Below are positions 56,151 to 64,000 of a DNA stretch of 64,000 nt, piece after piece. The notes beneath the pieces are model-generated. The model was not told the DNA's origin and did not search any database. It worked only from the letters and a program-made list of their open reading frames with translations. Each line of letters opens with the position of its first letter. The first letter of the stretch is position 1. Origin of the DNA: Dryomyza anilis (Eukaryota > Arthropoda > Insecta > Diptera > Dryomyzidae); assembly GCA_951804985.1 (NCBI GenBank), contig OX638130.1, positions 37,038,894 through 37,102,893 of the forward strand, written 5' to 3'. The translations under genes were made by a program, and so were the position numbers.

Positions 56151-57585
56151 ATGGGTGATTCCAGTTTTTATGTTACTTTATTAAGTAATAATTCCGCAAA
56201 TATCTATGAAAATACTAAATCTTCATTTACAAATTTATTAAAACAATCTTTGATTTTAAATGAAAACTGGGTTGTAGGTTTAACAGAAATTTCATTTCAA
56301 CTTGTTAATAACCCATCTACATTTGAAGTATCTCGAAATTTAAATAAAAGGGATATTTTGAAATCAACTTTAAAGTTAAATAAAAGTAATATCAAAAATG
56401 TAAATAGTGATCTAAAAGTACATAAAACCAGTTGGGAAGGTTAGATCACATGGGAAATTTTAAAGTAGGTGTAATTATGATAGTTAGGATTATCAAAATT
56501 ATAGTTTTTTTTTAATGAACCACAAGTCTTTTCGCCGCAAATATTATTATCACGTACTTGAGCATGATGTCAATATATATTTGACCAAAAAAGTTTACCT
56601 AAGCACGTATACATAAAAATTGATCTTTATATGTACATTTTATATGAGGTATTTGAACATAAGTGGTCGGATCATAGGTCGCCAATTTTTTCGCACACAC
56701 AGCGTAGGTATATTAGTAATCAAAGTTATAAGTTTCATTTATCTAGCTCTTCAATTTTAAAAGTAGTAGGGATTTCAACAGACAGACAGACGGACAGACG
56801 GACATCGCTAAATCGACTCAGGAGGTCTGCTGATCAAGAATATATATACTTTTTCATACCGGAGATGCTTCCTTCTGGGTGTTACAAACGGCGTACCAAA
56901 CTGAATATACCCTTTCACTCTTAGTGTAGGGTATAAAAATAAATACTATCCCTATCACATATTTAAATTTCATGGACAAAATAAATCAAGCTATCACGAA
57001 TAGAGAAGAAAACCACAAATTGCAGAAAATCAACTCAATGTCAATTCTAATCCTGAGACAGTTGTAATAAAAAAAAATAAAAAAAATAAAGAAGAGTTGA
57101 ATATCGATAACAAAAAAGATAAAAGTTTAAAATTAATAACTGAAAAATTAGACATTCAATATAGTATAAATGAAAACCCTGAGTTGGTTGGCGTAAAAAG
57201 CAGTATTAATAGACACTTTGTATCGGAGAATACAATACTTAAAATGTTAGATGTTATATCGAATTCTTATGAAAAATTTAATTCACATACAAATTATAAA
57301 TTAAGATCTAGCGAGCTATACAACCTAGTGTTTGTGTACACAGACATTATTAAACCCAGATATGTAGGCGATCAAAAAATAAAATGCTTAAAAATATTTC
57401 CATGTTTAAATGAAATAAATTATATTCACTTTAAAAATATTGAATATTATCCATTGGAATCTTCAAATATAAATAATATTTCTATAATGATACGAGATGA
57501 TGAAGGAAAGAAAATAAATATTATGTCGAATGAATTACCCGTTTATTGCCCGTTACATTTTCGTAATATAAAAGAAGCTTCATAA
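56151..57585 (+). pseudogene. Penton-like minor capsid protein of Polinton, split by mini-me
   Basis: The start GDSSFYVTLLSNNSANIY and LILNENWVVGLTEISFQ (56151-56427) matches the N-terminus of a Polinton protein regarded as the minor capsid (penton) candidate. A mini-me-like element is inserted at 56428-56939. After it the gene resumes with stops; from 57097 to 57585 it is open and includes VYTDIIKPRYVGDQK and ISIMIRDDEGKKI plus LPVYCPLHFRN, the usual C-terminal part. The middle (56940-57096) contains stops and frame changes. Confidence 0.75.
56428..56939 (+). mobile_element. mini-me-like repeat, copy inside the Polinton
   Basis: Shares both exact ends with 14118-14827 (CCAGTTGGGAAGG and GGGTATAAAAA) and most of the body, including GACAGACAGACGGACAGACG. 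It lacks about 200 bp covering the TATAGTCGG hairpin and the sequence after it, and carries small other deletions. It is inserted in the penton-like gene. Confidence 0.85.
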
Positions 57586-57614
57586 GTTGTACTGATATCA
57601 TTTATATGTAAACC

Positions 57615-58037
57615 ATGGACAAGATTTATTCTGAGTACTATCTTAATCAATCCGGATCAAATTTGGATAATATAGGAGATATATACCATTCTCCTAGAAT
57701 TGTTCAATATGGTCGTGGAATTGGTTCATTTTTTTCGGCCTTGTATACACATATAAAACCTCTAATGAAAACTGGATTAAATGCTTTAAAAAACCATTCA
57801 CTCGAAATTGGAAAATCAGTTTTGGAAGAGTTAGGTACTAAACCCATAAAAACTATATTAACTGAACAGGGTAAAAAGGCTGTTCGAAATTTAAAAGAAA
57901 AAGTTATTAGCAAAATTAGAAATATACAAGATGGGAATGGAAAACGTATAAAATTCAAACGACTAAAGAAAAAAGATCATATGAAAACTAAACGTTCTAG
58001 AAGAAGGAAGTTTACTGAAATATTTGGCAACTGTTAA
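57615..58037 (+). CDS. Polinton basic protein with glycine-rich hydrophobic segment
   Basis: 140 codons from a good ATG (ACCATGG context). The segment IVQYGRGIGSFFSALYTH and IKPLMKTGLNALKNHSLEIG is typical of a small Polinton virion-protein candidate sometimes compared with adenovirus pVI-like proteins; that comparison is from memory. The C-terminus is strongly basic (FKRLKKKDHMKTKRSRRRK). It ends 7 bp before the capsid gene ATG. The frame is intact. Confidence 0.65.
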   Translation: MDKIYSEYYLNQSGSNLDNIGDIYHSPRIVQYGRGIGSFFSALYTHIKPLMKTGLNALKNHSLEIGKSVLEELGTKPIKTILTEQGKKAVRNLKEKVISKIRNIQDGNGKRIKFKRLKKKDHMKTKRSRRRKFTEIFGNC

Positions 58038-58044
58038 TTTATTT

Positions 58045-59257
58045 ATGATGGCAGGATTTATTGAATGTATGAAAAGTGAATTAGATCTTTTTGAGTCACC
58101 ACCTGTACAAACTAGCATAATTAAAACAGAGGAGGTATCATATAGTGCAATAGCAACAATTGACAACTCTACTACAATAGAATTTCTTTCACTCGGATAT
58201 GGTGAAACATATCGTGATCTAAGTAGTGTTTATTTACGATTAATTGTAGAAATTAATGGAAGTGGAGGAGTCATAAACAATTTACTTCATTCATTATTTC
58301 GGAGCTGTAGTGTTCATTTAAATAATAGAAATGTATCGCAATCAGATAATAATTATCACTATAGATCTTATATTGAAACATTATTAAACTATGGAAATGA
58401 TTCTAAATCTACACATCTTGAATCATGGTCATTAGATATAAAAAAAAATGAATTCAATAGTTGAGAATGAAAATCCAGGTTTAGCTAGACGAAAGAAAAC
58501 ATTTAAAAATGGAGAACGAGTTGAATTGATTGGAAAACTTCATGCAGATATATTTAATCAATCTAAATATATGGAGAAACCTTCTTTTTATATACTAGAA
58601 GATTCAAAATCTGGAGAGTCATCTATTAAAATTCATGAAGCTAATTTATACATTAATCATCTTACCATTAACAGTAATATTTTAATGGCACATCGTAATG
58701 TTTTACAACGTAGAAATGCTATTTATCCATATAAAAAAGTTGAAATCAAGACATTCACCATTCACCCCGGCAATCATTCTCTACTGTTAGATAATGTTAT
58801 AATTGGACAACTTCCAAATTTCTTAATATTTGGTATGGTAACTAATAAAGCATATACTGGTGATCGTTCGGAAAACTTTCGCCATTTCAATTTACAATGA
58901 TTCAATTTAGTTGTAAATGGAGTACAAGTACCAGCACAGCCGATTGAATTTGATTATAAACATGGACGTATAAGTACAAGGGGATATCAAACCTTATTTA
59001 AAGGTACTGGCATACATTACTTTGATAAGGGACATCAAATAACTAAAGAATTATTTGATAACGGATATTTCTTACTTGCATTTGATTTAACACCAGATCA
59101 TAACAATAACTCACACTGTGGAAACTTAATAAATCAAGGTACAATACGAATTGAAGGTCGTTTCAGTGAAGCACTTTCTGAAGCAATTACGTGTTTAGCA
59201 TATTGTGAGTTTGATAGTGTTTCGGAAATTGATAAAAATCATTATGAATACAAGTAA
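58045..59257 (+). pseudogene. Major capsid protein (double jelly-roll) of Polinton, two breaks
   Basis: Would form the icosahedral shell. The start near MAGFIECMKSELDLF is followed by VNNLLHSLFRSCSVHLN and YHYRSYIETLLNYGND (58045-58464). A frameshift follows near 58445-58462, in or next to an A-run. The next part (58448-58900) has VELIGKLHADIFNQ, INSNILMAHRNVLQ and IGQLPNFLIFG. A TGA at 58898-58900 interrupts the same frame, which continues to TAA 59255-59257 with YFLLAFDLTPDHN and IRIEGRFSEAL. Full length after correction would be about 400 residues, shorter than the roughly 500-600 I would expect of some family members. Confidence 0.9.
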
Positions 59258-59707
59258 TATAGAAAATATTTTATATAAAAATTTAGTAACTAAGAAAAAT
59301 TTTAAAGGAGTTTTTGCATCAAATCTGCTACCTAGACATCGAATAAAAAAGACAGCATTTTATATTGTGAATATGGATTCATCATTTAAACCAGGATCAC
59401 ATTGGATTGTAATATATTTTCCTCAAAATGGGCCGGCTGAATATTTTTGTTCTGCAGGGAGTTCACCTATTAAACCATTTATAAATTTTATTCATCCACA
59501 TTTATTAAAAGCAATTTCCGATTACAAAGTGAAATTTCAATGTTATGCGGTGTTTATTGCTGTATATTTATACATTTAAGAAGTAAAAATATTTCTTTTA
59601 ATAAGTTCTTTAATTATTTTGATATATATAATTTATATATTTATGATATTTTAGCTGTACATTTTTTTAAAAGTATTTTTAAGTTTCCTATAATAAAAAA
59701 TAAATAA
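59244..59707 (+). pseudogene. Adenovirus-type maturation protease of Polinton, frameshifted
   Basis: A cysteine protease of the Ulp1/adenain type would cut capsid precursors. An ATG at 59244 overlaps the capsid gene end by 14 bp. KGVFASNLLPRH and GSHWIVIYFP (catalytic His) are followed by GPAEYFCSAGSSP. The frame in which it starts ends at 59579 without the catalytic Cys. The expected LCGVYC segment, with the catalytic Cys, is read in another frame from 59543 and continues to TAA 59705-59707 (FNYFDIYNLYIYDILAV). The break therefore falls a few codons before the nucleophile. Confidence 0.88.
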
Positions 59708-59816
59708 AACAATTTAATGAAAATAATTCATAAATTTGTCTTTTTATTTCTATTATTTAAAATTTTTACATATTCATTTAATATAGTATAATAAAAACAT
59801 TATTAACAATAAACAA

Positions 59817-60095
59817 TTATTTTGTATATTTTATTCTATAATATAATTTTATTAGCTTATCAATGTTTTTGCATTCCTTGTCATAATAATAACAACCACA
59901 TGTATCTGGTCCCTCAGTTAAGTCATCTGTGGCCCATGGACAGCTCTTATAATGTACTCCGTGAATAGTTAATATTTTTTCCATATACTGGTAATGCTTA
60001 CAATAAGGGATAAACTTAATAAACTGTTTTTTATGATCGTCAAATAAAATATTATTAAATCCTTTTAAAAACTTTTTTATTTTTCTAACATCCAT
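59817..60095 (-). CDS. Small Cys-rich Polinton protein next to the right TIR
   Basis: 92 codons starting MDVRKIKKFLKGF, 13 bp inside the right TIR. It has six Cys and three His: YCKHYQY, HYKSCPWATDD and CGCYYYDKEC, which could bind zinc. No family recognised. Its start lies at the same distance from the TIR promoter-like TATATAAA as the OB-like gene at the left end, so the two TIRs probably drive the two outermost genes inwards. The frame is intact. Confidence 0.55.
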   Translation of the reverse strand: MDVRKIKKFLKGFNNILFDDHKKQFIKFIPYCKHYQYMEKILTIHGVHYKSCPWATDDLTEGPDTCGCYYYDKECKNIDKLIKLYYRIKYTK

Positions 60096-60107
60096 AATAA
60101 TATTCTT

Positions 60108-61175
60108 TTCCTATCAAATTGTAATGTAGACGATAAATAACTTTAATTCAAATTTCGATCCATTTATATATAATGGATATCTCTTTAAAATGAGTTAAAA
60201 AGATAATTCCATTAGTATAAATATACTCAATTAAAATTTTAAAGAGAGTATATAAAATTTGACTCAAGAAAAAACTAAAGAGAATTAAACATGTTTTAAC
60301 ATGTTCAATCATTAAAACTTATAGTATGTTGTTTAAAAATTGATCCCAATGGAGCATTATTGCACCATGCATATTTAAATTCATTCATATAAGCAAATTA
60401 AACGAATCAAATGACCATGACTTTGTAAAATAAAAATATACTACAATATCCATTATAGTAAAATTCACCTTGAATTAAATATGTGTCAATGCATTAATGC
60501 AGAAGTGCATTTACCTGTTTACAACAAAAAAATTACCCACCAAAAAATATATGTCTAATAACAACATTCATTCATATAGCCATGTTTTAAATTACAATCT
60601 TCGTTCCTCAACAAAGTTTTAAATTGAACCCTTTGTTCCTCAACTCTCTTGATGATCATGCAAAATAAACCATCAAGCATAAAACTGAAATTTTAATTAC
60701 TTCTATAACATATACAACAACAAAATTATTACGTACATATATCTACGTTTATAAATATTGCCATTAAAAATGCTTACTCCGAAATAATTATCCCAACAAC
60801 AATATGAGTTGCAAATTTACTCTTTACGGCTGCATGCCTTCATAACATACATATAATATATATGTATGTATCAACATTAACAACATATGTTAAAATGTCA
60901 TCCCAATTGCTCCATGCCATTATAATGTATATAGTATACATATAATACACCTGATATTATACTAACAACTACTCTGTTACAAAATGATCCCTATTGAAAA
61001 CAATAACAACACCTCTGTTAAAAAATTATCCGAACTGAAATACACTAACAACTACTCTGTTAAAAAGTGATCCCTATTGAAAACAATAACAACATCTCCG
61101 TTAAAAAATGCTCCTCATGGGGCCTTATGGCTCCATGGAGCCCCTTTGAGCCAGAACCGGCGCAAACGTACTACT
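60108..61175. repeat. Right TIR of Polinton
   Basis: 1068 bp. It matches the left TIR at both its outer about 330 bp and its inner about 280 bp. The central about 470 bp (60380-60850) has no counterpart on the left, so it was either deleted there or inserted here. It contains the same two about 95-bp tandem units and the TATATAA motif (about 60165). Confidence 0.93.
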
Positions 61176-61181
61176 CCCTTG

Positions 61182-62310
61182 AATTGTTATCTGGGCCTTT
61201 AATGCTTCATCTAATAAATCATTCAAGTTTTCTGCTTTGCTACTTAATAATAGAACCTTTATTGTCGGATCTTTTACACCTACCTTGAATGCTGTCAGAA
61301 CTGAGTTTACTAGTTCCGTATTAAAAACGTCTGTAGGTAGATTTTTCTTTTTGTACCTTGAATCTGCTATTTCATTAGCGTTTGCACCATAATCCTTCTA
61401 ATCTCCTAGCAAATGACCACAGACTCTCACCATCCGTCTGATATGCTTTTCTTATACTATCCTGAACCGAACCTAAAGTAGTTATTTTTAAATATGTATT
61501 TCTTAGAACGTCAAATAACTGCTCTAAATCATTGAACTTTCTTGTGTGGACTAGATCATAAGCGTCACCAAGAAGATGCAGTTTGTCACAGCTAATGAAT
61601 TCTTTTTTGTTTTCTTCTGTAATTTTTAGACTTTCTAACGCACAACCGTCCATGAATCTATAAAGTTCAGTTTTAAAGGACGGTGGTTCCGATCCCATAA
61701 AAAAGGAACCACACTTCCAACGTATTTCGATACAGTATCTAACGACATTTCCAATGTTGTTTCCTGTGCTGTTATTTTATCAAACTTTCCTTCAATCTGT
61801 AATGCCTCCTTATGATATTATGATGTTTCGTGGGCTAGCTTAACTTCTGATTCTAAAAATCTGATTTTCAAATCTAATTCCCTTACTTTAATATTGGCTT
61901 CTTCTAATGTTTCGAATTCTAGTCTGGGCTGTTGGCCCAGTGCTCGTTCAATTGATTCGTCCGTAATATCTTGATTTTTCAGCAAAGTTCTTAATTTTTC
62001 GTTTTCTTCCTCTATTCCACTAGCCTGTTCTAAGAACTCCTGCCGTTCTTCTACAATATCGTTTAGTTTTTTATTTAATGCAGTAGATTCCCCGTTCCAA
62101 TCTTCTAATTCTTTTATTTTATGAGCACTTTTATGTTCCAAGAAGTATACTAATTGTTCAAAAACTACATCAACTCTTTCGACTTCTGAGTATACCCGTG
62201 GTACTGACTTTATTTTTTATTAATTCTAAAGTTTCTTTATTGTTAACTTCCGTACTAATTTGATTCCACAATTTTCTATATGCTACTCCCAATTCCTCAG
62301 AGTTCGCCAT
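61182..62310 (-). pseudogene. Gag of minus-strand Gypsy element, right of the Polinton
   Basis: An ATG at 62310 opens MANSEELGVAYRKLWNQIS. After a frame change near 62200, 62141-61818 codes a long heptad-type helix (KKLNDIVEERQEFLEQASG, IKVRELDLKIRFLES), a coiled coil. 61698-61375 holds the capsid-like segment FKTELYRFMDGCALESL and LWSFARRLEGLW. It continues to the Polinton insertion at 61181 and then at 48281-47800. Gag would assemble the particle. Stops and frame changes are present. Confidence 0.8.
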
Positions 62311-62527
62311 AAAATCATTAAAATATTCAATTAAAATTTATATATTTGTTTATTTTCATTCTTTCTATCATTTAATTTCACCATTTATTTACTGCTTTCA
62401 CTCAAACTCGCTCAAATTGACTCAATATTTAATTATACCTTCCTTTCCACTCCTGTGTTTCGCCATTTATTTTTTTTAATGCTCCTTCAAATTCGTCCTT
62501 CAGTCCTTTTTGTAGATTCTTGAAAAA

Positions 62528-62539
62528 CCGGCTGCGCCA
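62528..62539 (-). other. Primer binding site of minus-strand Gypsy element
   Basis: On the minus strand TGGCGCAGCCGG lies 3 bp after the CAACA end of the 5' LTR. It would pair with a tRNA ending CCGGCTGCGCCA, of the serine type used by several fly Gypsy elements. Confidence 0.7.
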
Positions 62540-62542
62540 AAA

Positions 62543-63290
62543 TGTTGCGGGCTCCAGCGGTCCTTTTGTACTTTCCTTTTATTGCTGAAACCGTTAGTGA
62601 CAATTTTCCCTCGAAGTCCACAATTCTTTCCTAACATTTATTATTAAACAAAAACGCAAGGATATTTTAGACTTGCTTTATGCTTTTATTAATTATTTTT
62701 AAGTATTTTTACAAGCTTGAGGTTTAACTGAAAACACGTCTGCACTCTAAGGCAGTTAAAATCATAATGCTTAAAATCTAAACTTAACCTCTACTCATCA
62801 CCTCGGTATGGTGCGACTCACGAACCCCTTGCTTATACTTATTCCTTTAAACATAACTCATAAATGCAAGCAAGCATATTCTTAAATTTACGTACTACTA
62901 AAAACCTCCTGAACCCCACATCGGATATTACTAATATTGTGAAATCATTAACTGAGAAAATTTCAATGTGCTAAATTCTTAATTGGTTCCCATGCTGGCG
63001 TTAATCTTGACTTAAATTACAACCAATGCTTTTGTTGTTGCTTTTAAACAGACTTGCTAGCGCGTGTCTCGGATCAAATTGCAACCAATGCATTTTTCGT
63101 TGCTTTTAAGCAGACTTCATTTTATCTCCTGAAAGTATTCACTCATAAACATTAAGCACTTGTTCCAGTTACGTCGTTAACGTTAAGTTAAGTTAACATG
63201 CATCTGTTATTGTGCTTTTAGATTTGAACTTTATGTGCATACTGGTTATGTGCAGGCTTTCTTAAATACATAAAACGTTTCTGATTCACA
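62543..63290 (-). repeat. 5' LTR of minus-strand Gypsy element
   Basis: 748 bp with TG...CA ends. Differs from 36490-37219 by substitutions, by an 18-20 bp insert (TCACGAACCCCTTGCTTATA region) and by small indels. Confidence 0.92.
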
Positions 63291-63500
63291 TCAAACCACC
63301 AACAAAAACACAAACCAAAAAAAAAATACACACACCAAAAAAGATACACACATCAACAAAAAAAACATACCAAAAAATACACACACCAAAAAAAAACACA
63401 AAAAAAAACAACCACCAACAAAAAAAAACACTAACCAAAAAATACACACAACCAAAAATATACACGACCAAAAAATTACACACACACTAAAAAAAAACAG
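63291..63500. repeat. A/C-only tract right of the Gypsy element
   Basis: ACACACCAAAAAA-type sequence like 34945-35396. Taken as the other side of the tract into which the Gypsy element inserted. Confidence 0.8.
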
Positions 63501-63501
63501 T

Positions 63502-63614
63502 GGGATTTGTATCTCATCTATTGCTTCGTACAATATTTTTTCCCAGTTCATCAACTTAATTGGGCGATTTCCAGTCCGATTCATATCGGTTTTTTTTTTC
63601 AATCTGGTTATCAT
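63502..63614 (-). other. Short coding-like segment, unassigned
   Basis: An open minus-strand stretch reading MNRTGNRPIKLMNWEKILYE and AIDEIQIPL before it enters the A/C tract. It could be the start of a second Harbinger protein, since it lies on the other side of the tract that follows the Harbinger transposase. No family match is certain. Confidence 0.25.
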
Positions 63615-64000
63615 ATTATTAATTTTGTTTTGAATTTTTTTAATATATTTTTTTTTTAATCACTTTTTCATAATTTATAACAATTATTTCCAAAGCGGAC
63701 TCTTTTTGGATTTTATTGGTTGGTAACTGCGATTTTGATAAAATAATAATAGCTACTTTTAAATATTTTAAAATAAATACAGTCGAATAAGTTATGTTTT
63801 ATTATACATTTAATTGTATTTACAACAAAGGATTTTAATAAACGAAAAATAAGTATAAAATCAATTGAAACAACATTAATAATAAGAATTATATTAAACA
63901 ATACAATAGAGTAATGCAAAAACTAATTTGTCGGGCTCTAGGTCTGCCAAATGCAATATGTATTTTGCACTGGTTCAAAAAAACAACTGCAGTAATTGAC
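63615..64000. other. A/T-rich end of window, no gene seen
   Basis: No coding region or repeat boundary could be supported. Confidence 0.5.

Larger units (their letters stand above)
48282..61175 (+). mobile_element. Polinton/Maverick, 12.9 kb, target duplication CCCTTG
   Basis: The termini AGTAGTACGTTTGCGCCGG and its complement begin with AG and end with CT, as in Polintons. A 6-bp duplication CCCTTG flanks both ends (48276-48281 and 61176-61181). Long TIRs (615 and 1068 bp), a protein-primed polymerase B, packaging ATPase, integrase, capsid proteins and protease identify the class. Genes run: OB-like protein and PolB (+), two small proteins and ATPase (-), integrase, penton-like, basic protein, major capsid, protease (+), small Cys-rich protein (-). 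It is inserted in the gag of a Gypsy element. Defective: see the individual genes. Confidence 0.96.
36490..63290 (-). mobile_element. Ty3/Gypsy element, minus strand, hosting a LINE and a Polinton
   Basis: LTRs at both ends, with PPT beside the left one and PBS beside the right one, so transcription runs right to left. Coding order from the right: gag (62310-61182 and 48281-47800), protease (47417-46560), RT, RNase H, integrase (to 43894), then long non-coding 3' sequence. Two later insertions account for most of the 26.8-kb span: a LOA-like LINE at about 38636-42705 and a Polinton at 48282-61175. The remaining element would be about 9.8 kb. No matching 4-6-bp target duplication was seen at the ends. 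In-frame stops in pol make it inactive. Confidence 0.9.

Noticed and set aside
48282..61175. Integrated free virus rather than transposon
   Set aside because: AG/CT termini, 6-bp duplication and gene set are those of Polintons; capsid genes alone do not show virion formation, and several genes are broken.

Overview
This looks like an intergenic or heterochromatin-like block from a fly genome, most likely a cyclorrhaphan dipteran. The evidence is high A+T content, long (TA)n tracts, short GT-AG introns of 50-63 bp, an Errantivirus-type LTR element with an env gene, mini-me-like repeats, I-like and LOA-like non-LTR elements and a Polinton. It is almost entirely mobile DNA, mostly decayed and deeply nested. 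Two stretches look like host-type coding sequence: a MADF/BESS-type gene on the minus strand (2208-3151) and a Pro/Gln- and Asn-rich multi-exon gene on the plus strand (from 13290) that has been split by two insertions.

Layout. 1-768: Tc1-like transposase remnant. 2208-3151: MADF gene. 3870-6116: hAT-type non-autonomous element with a perfect 8-bp target duplication, carrying a 15-bp minisatellite and an (ACTC)n tract. 7026-13084: a series of short terminal-inverted-repeat (TIR) elements. 13290-27112: the Pro/Gln/Asn-rich gene, interrupted by a mini-me-like element (14118-14827) and by an Errantivirus-like Ty3/Gypsy element (15012-27002, target duplication GCAA). The pol region of that element is duplicated in tandem (unit 3121 bp, nearly identical copies). 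27112-27478: inverted copy of a repeat also found near 11.1 kb. 27.5-32.25 kb: a Jockey-like LINE remnant with an I-like LINE (minus strand) inserted in it, the latter itself interrupted by a tRNA-derived SINE.

32.6-36.8 kb: a PIF/Harbinger transposase interrupted by an RTE-like LINE derivative that lacks its reverse transcriptase (10-bp target duplication), followed by A/C-only repeats and a second tandem duplication (about 1.09 kb). 36490-63290: a second Ty3/Gypsy element on the minus strand, with both LTRs, PBS and PPT. It hosts a LOA-like LINE in its 3' part (about 38.64-42.71 kb) and a 12.9-kb Polinton/Maverick in gag (48282-61175, target duplication CCCTTG).

The Polinton retains recognisable relatives of the expected set: an OB-like accessory protein, protein-primed DNA polymerase B, packaging ATPase, retroviral-type integrase with chromodomain, penton-like protein, basic hydrophobic protein, double jelly-roll major capsid protein and an adenovirus-type protease. 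It is inactive as it stands: polymerase motif C is missing, several genes carry stops or frameshifts, and two further elements have inserted in it. Relative order of events for the right half: Harbinger, then RTE and Gypsy insertions, then LOA and Polinton into Gypsy, then a hairpin-bearing TIR element and a mini-me into the Polinton. No bacterial genes, rRNA or CRISPR array are present.
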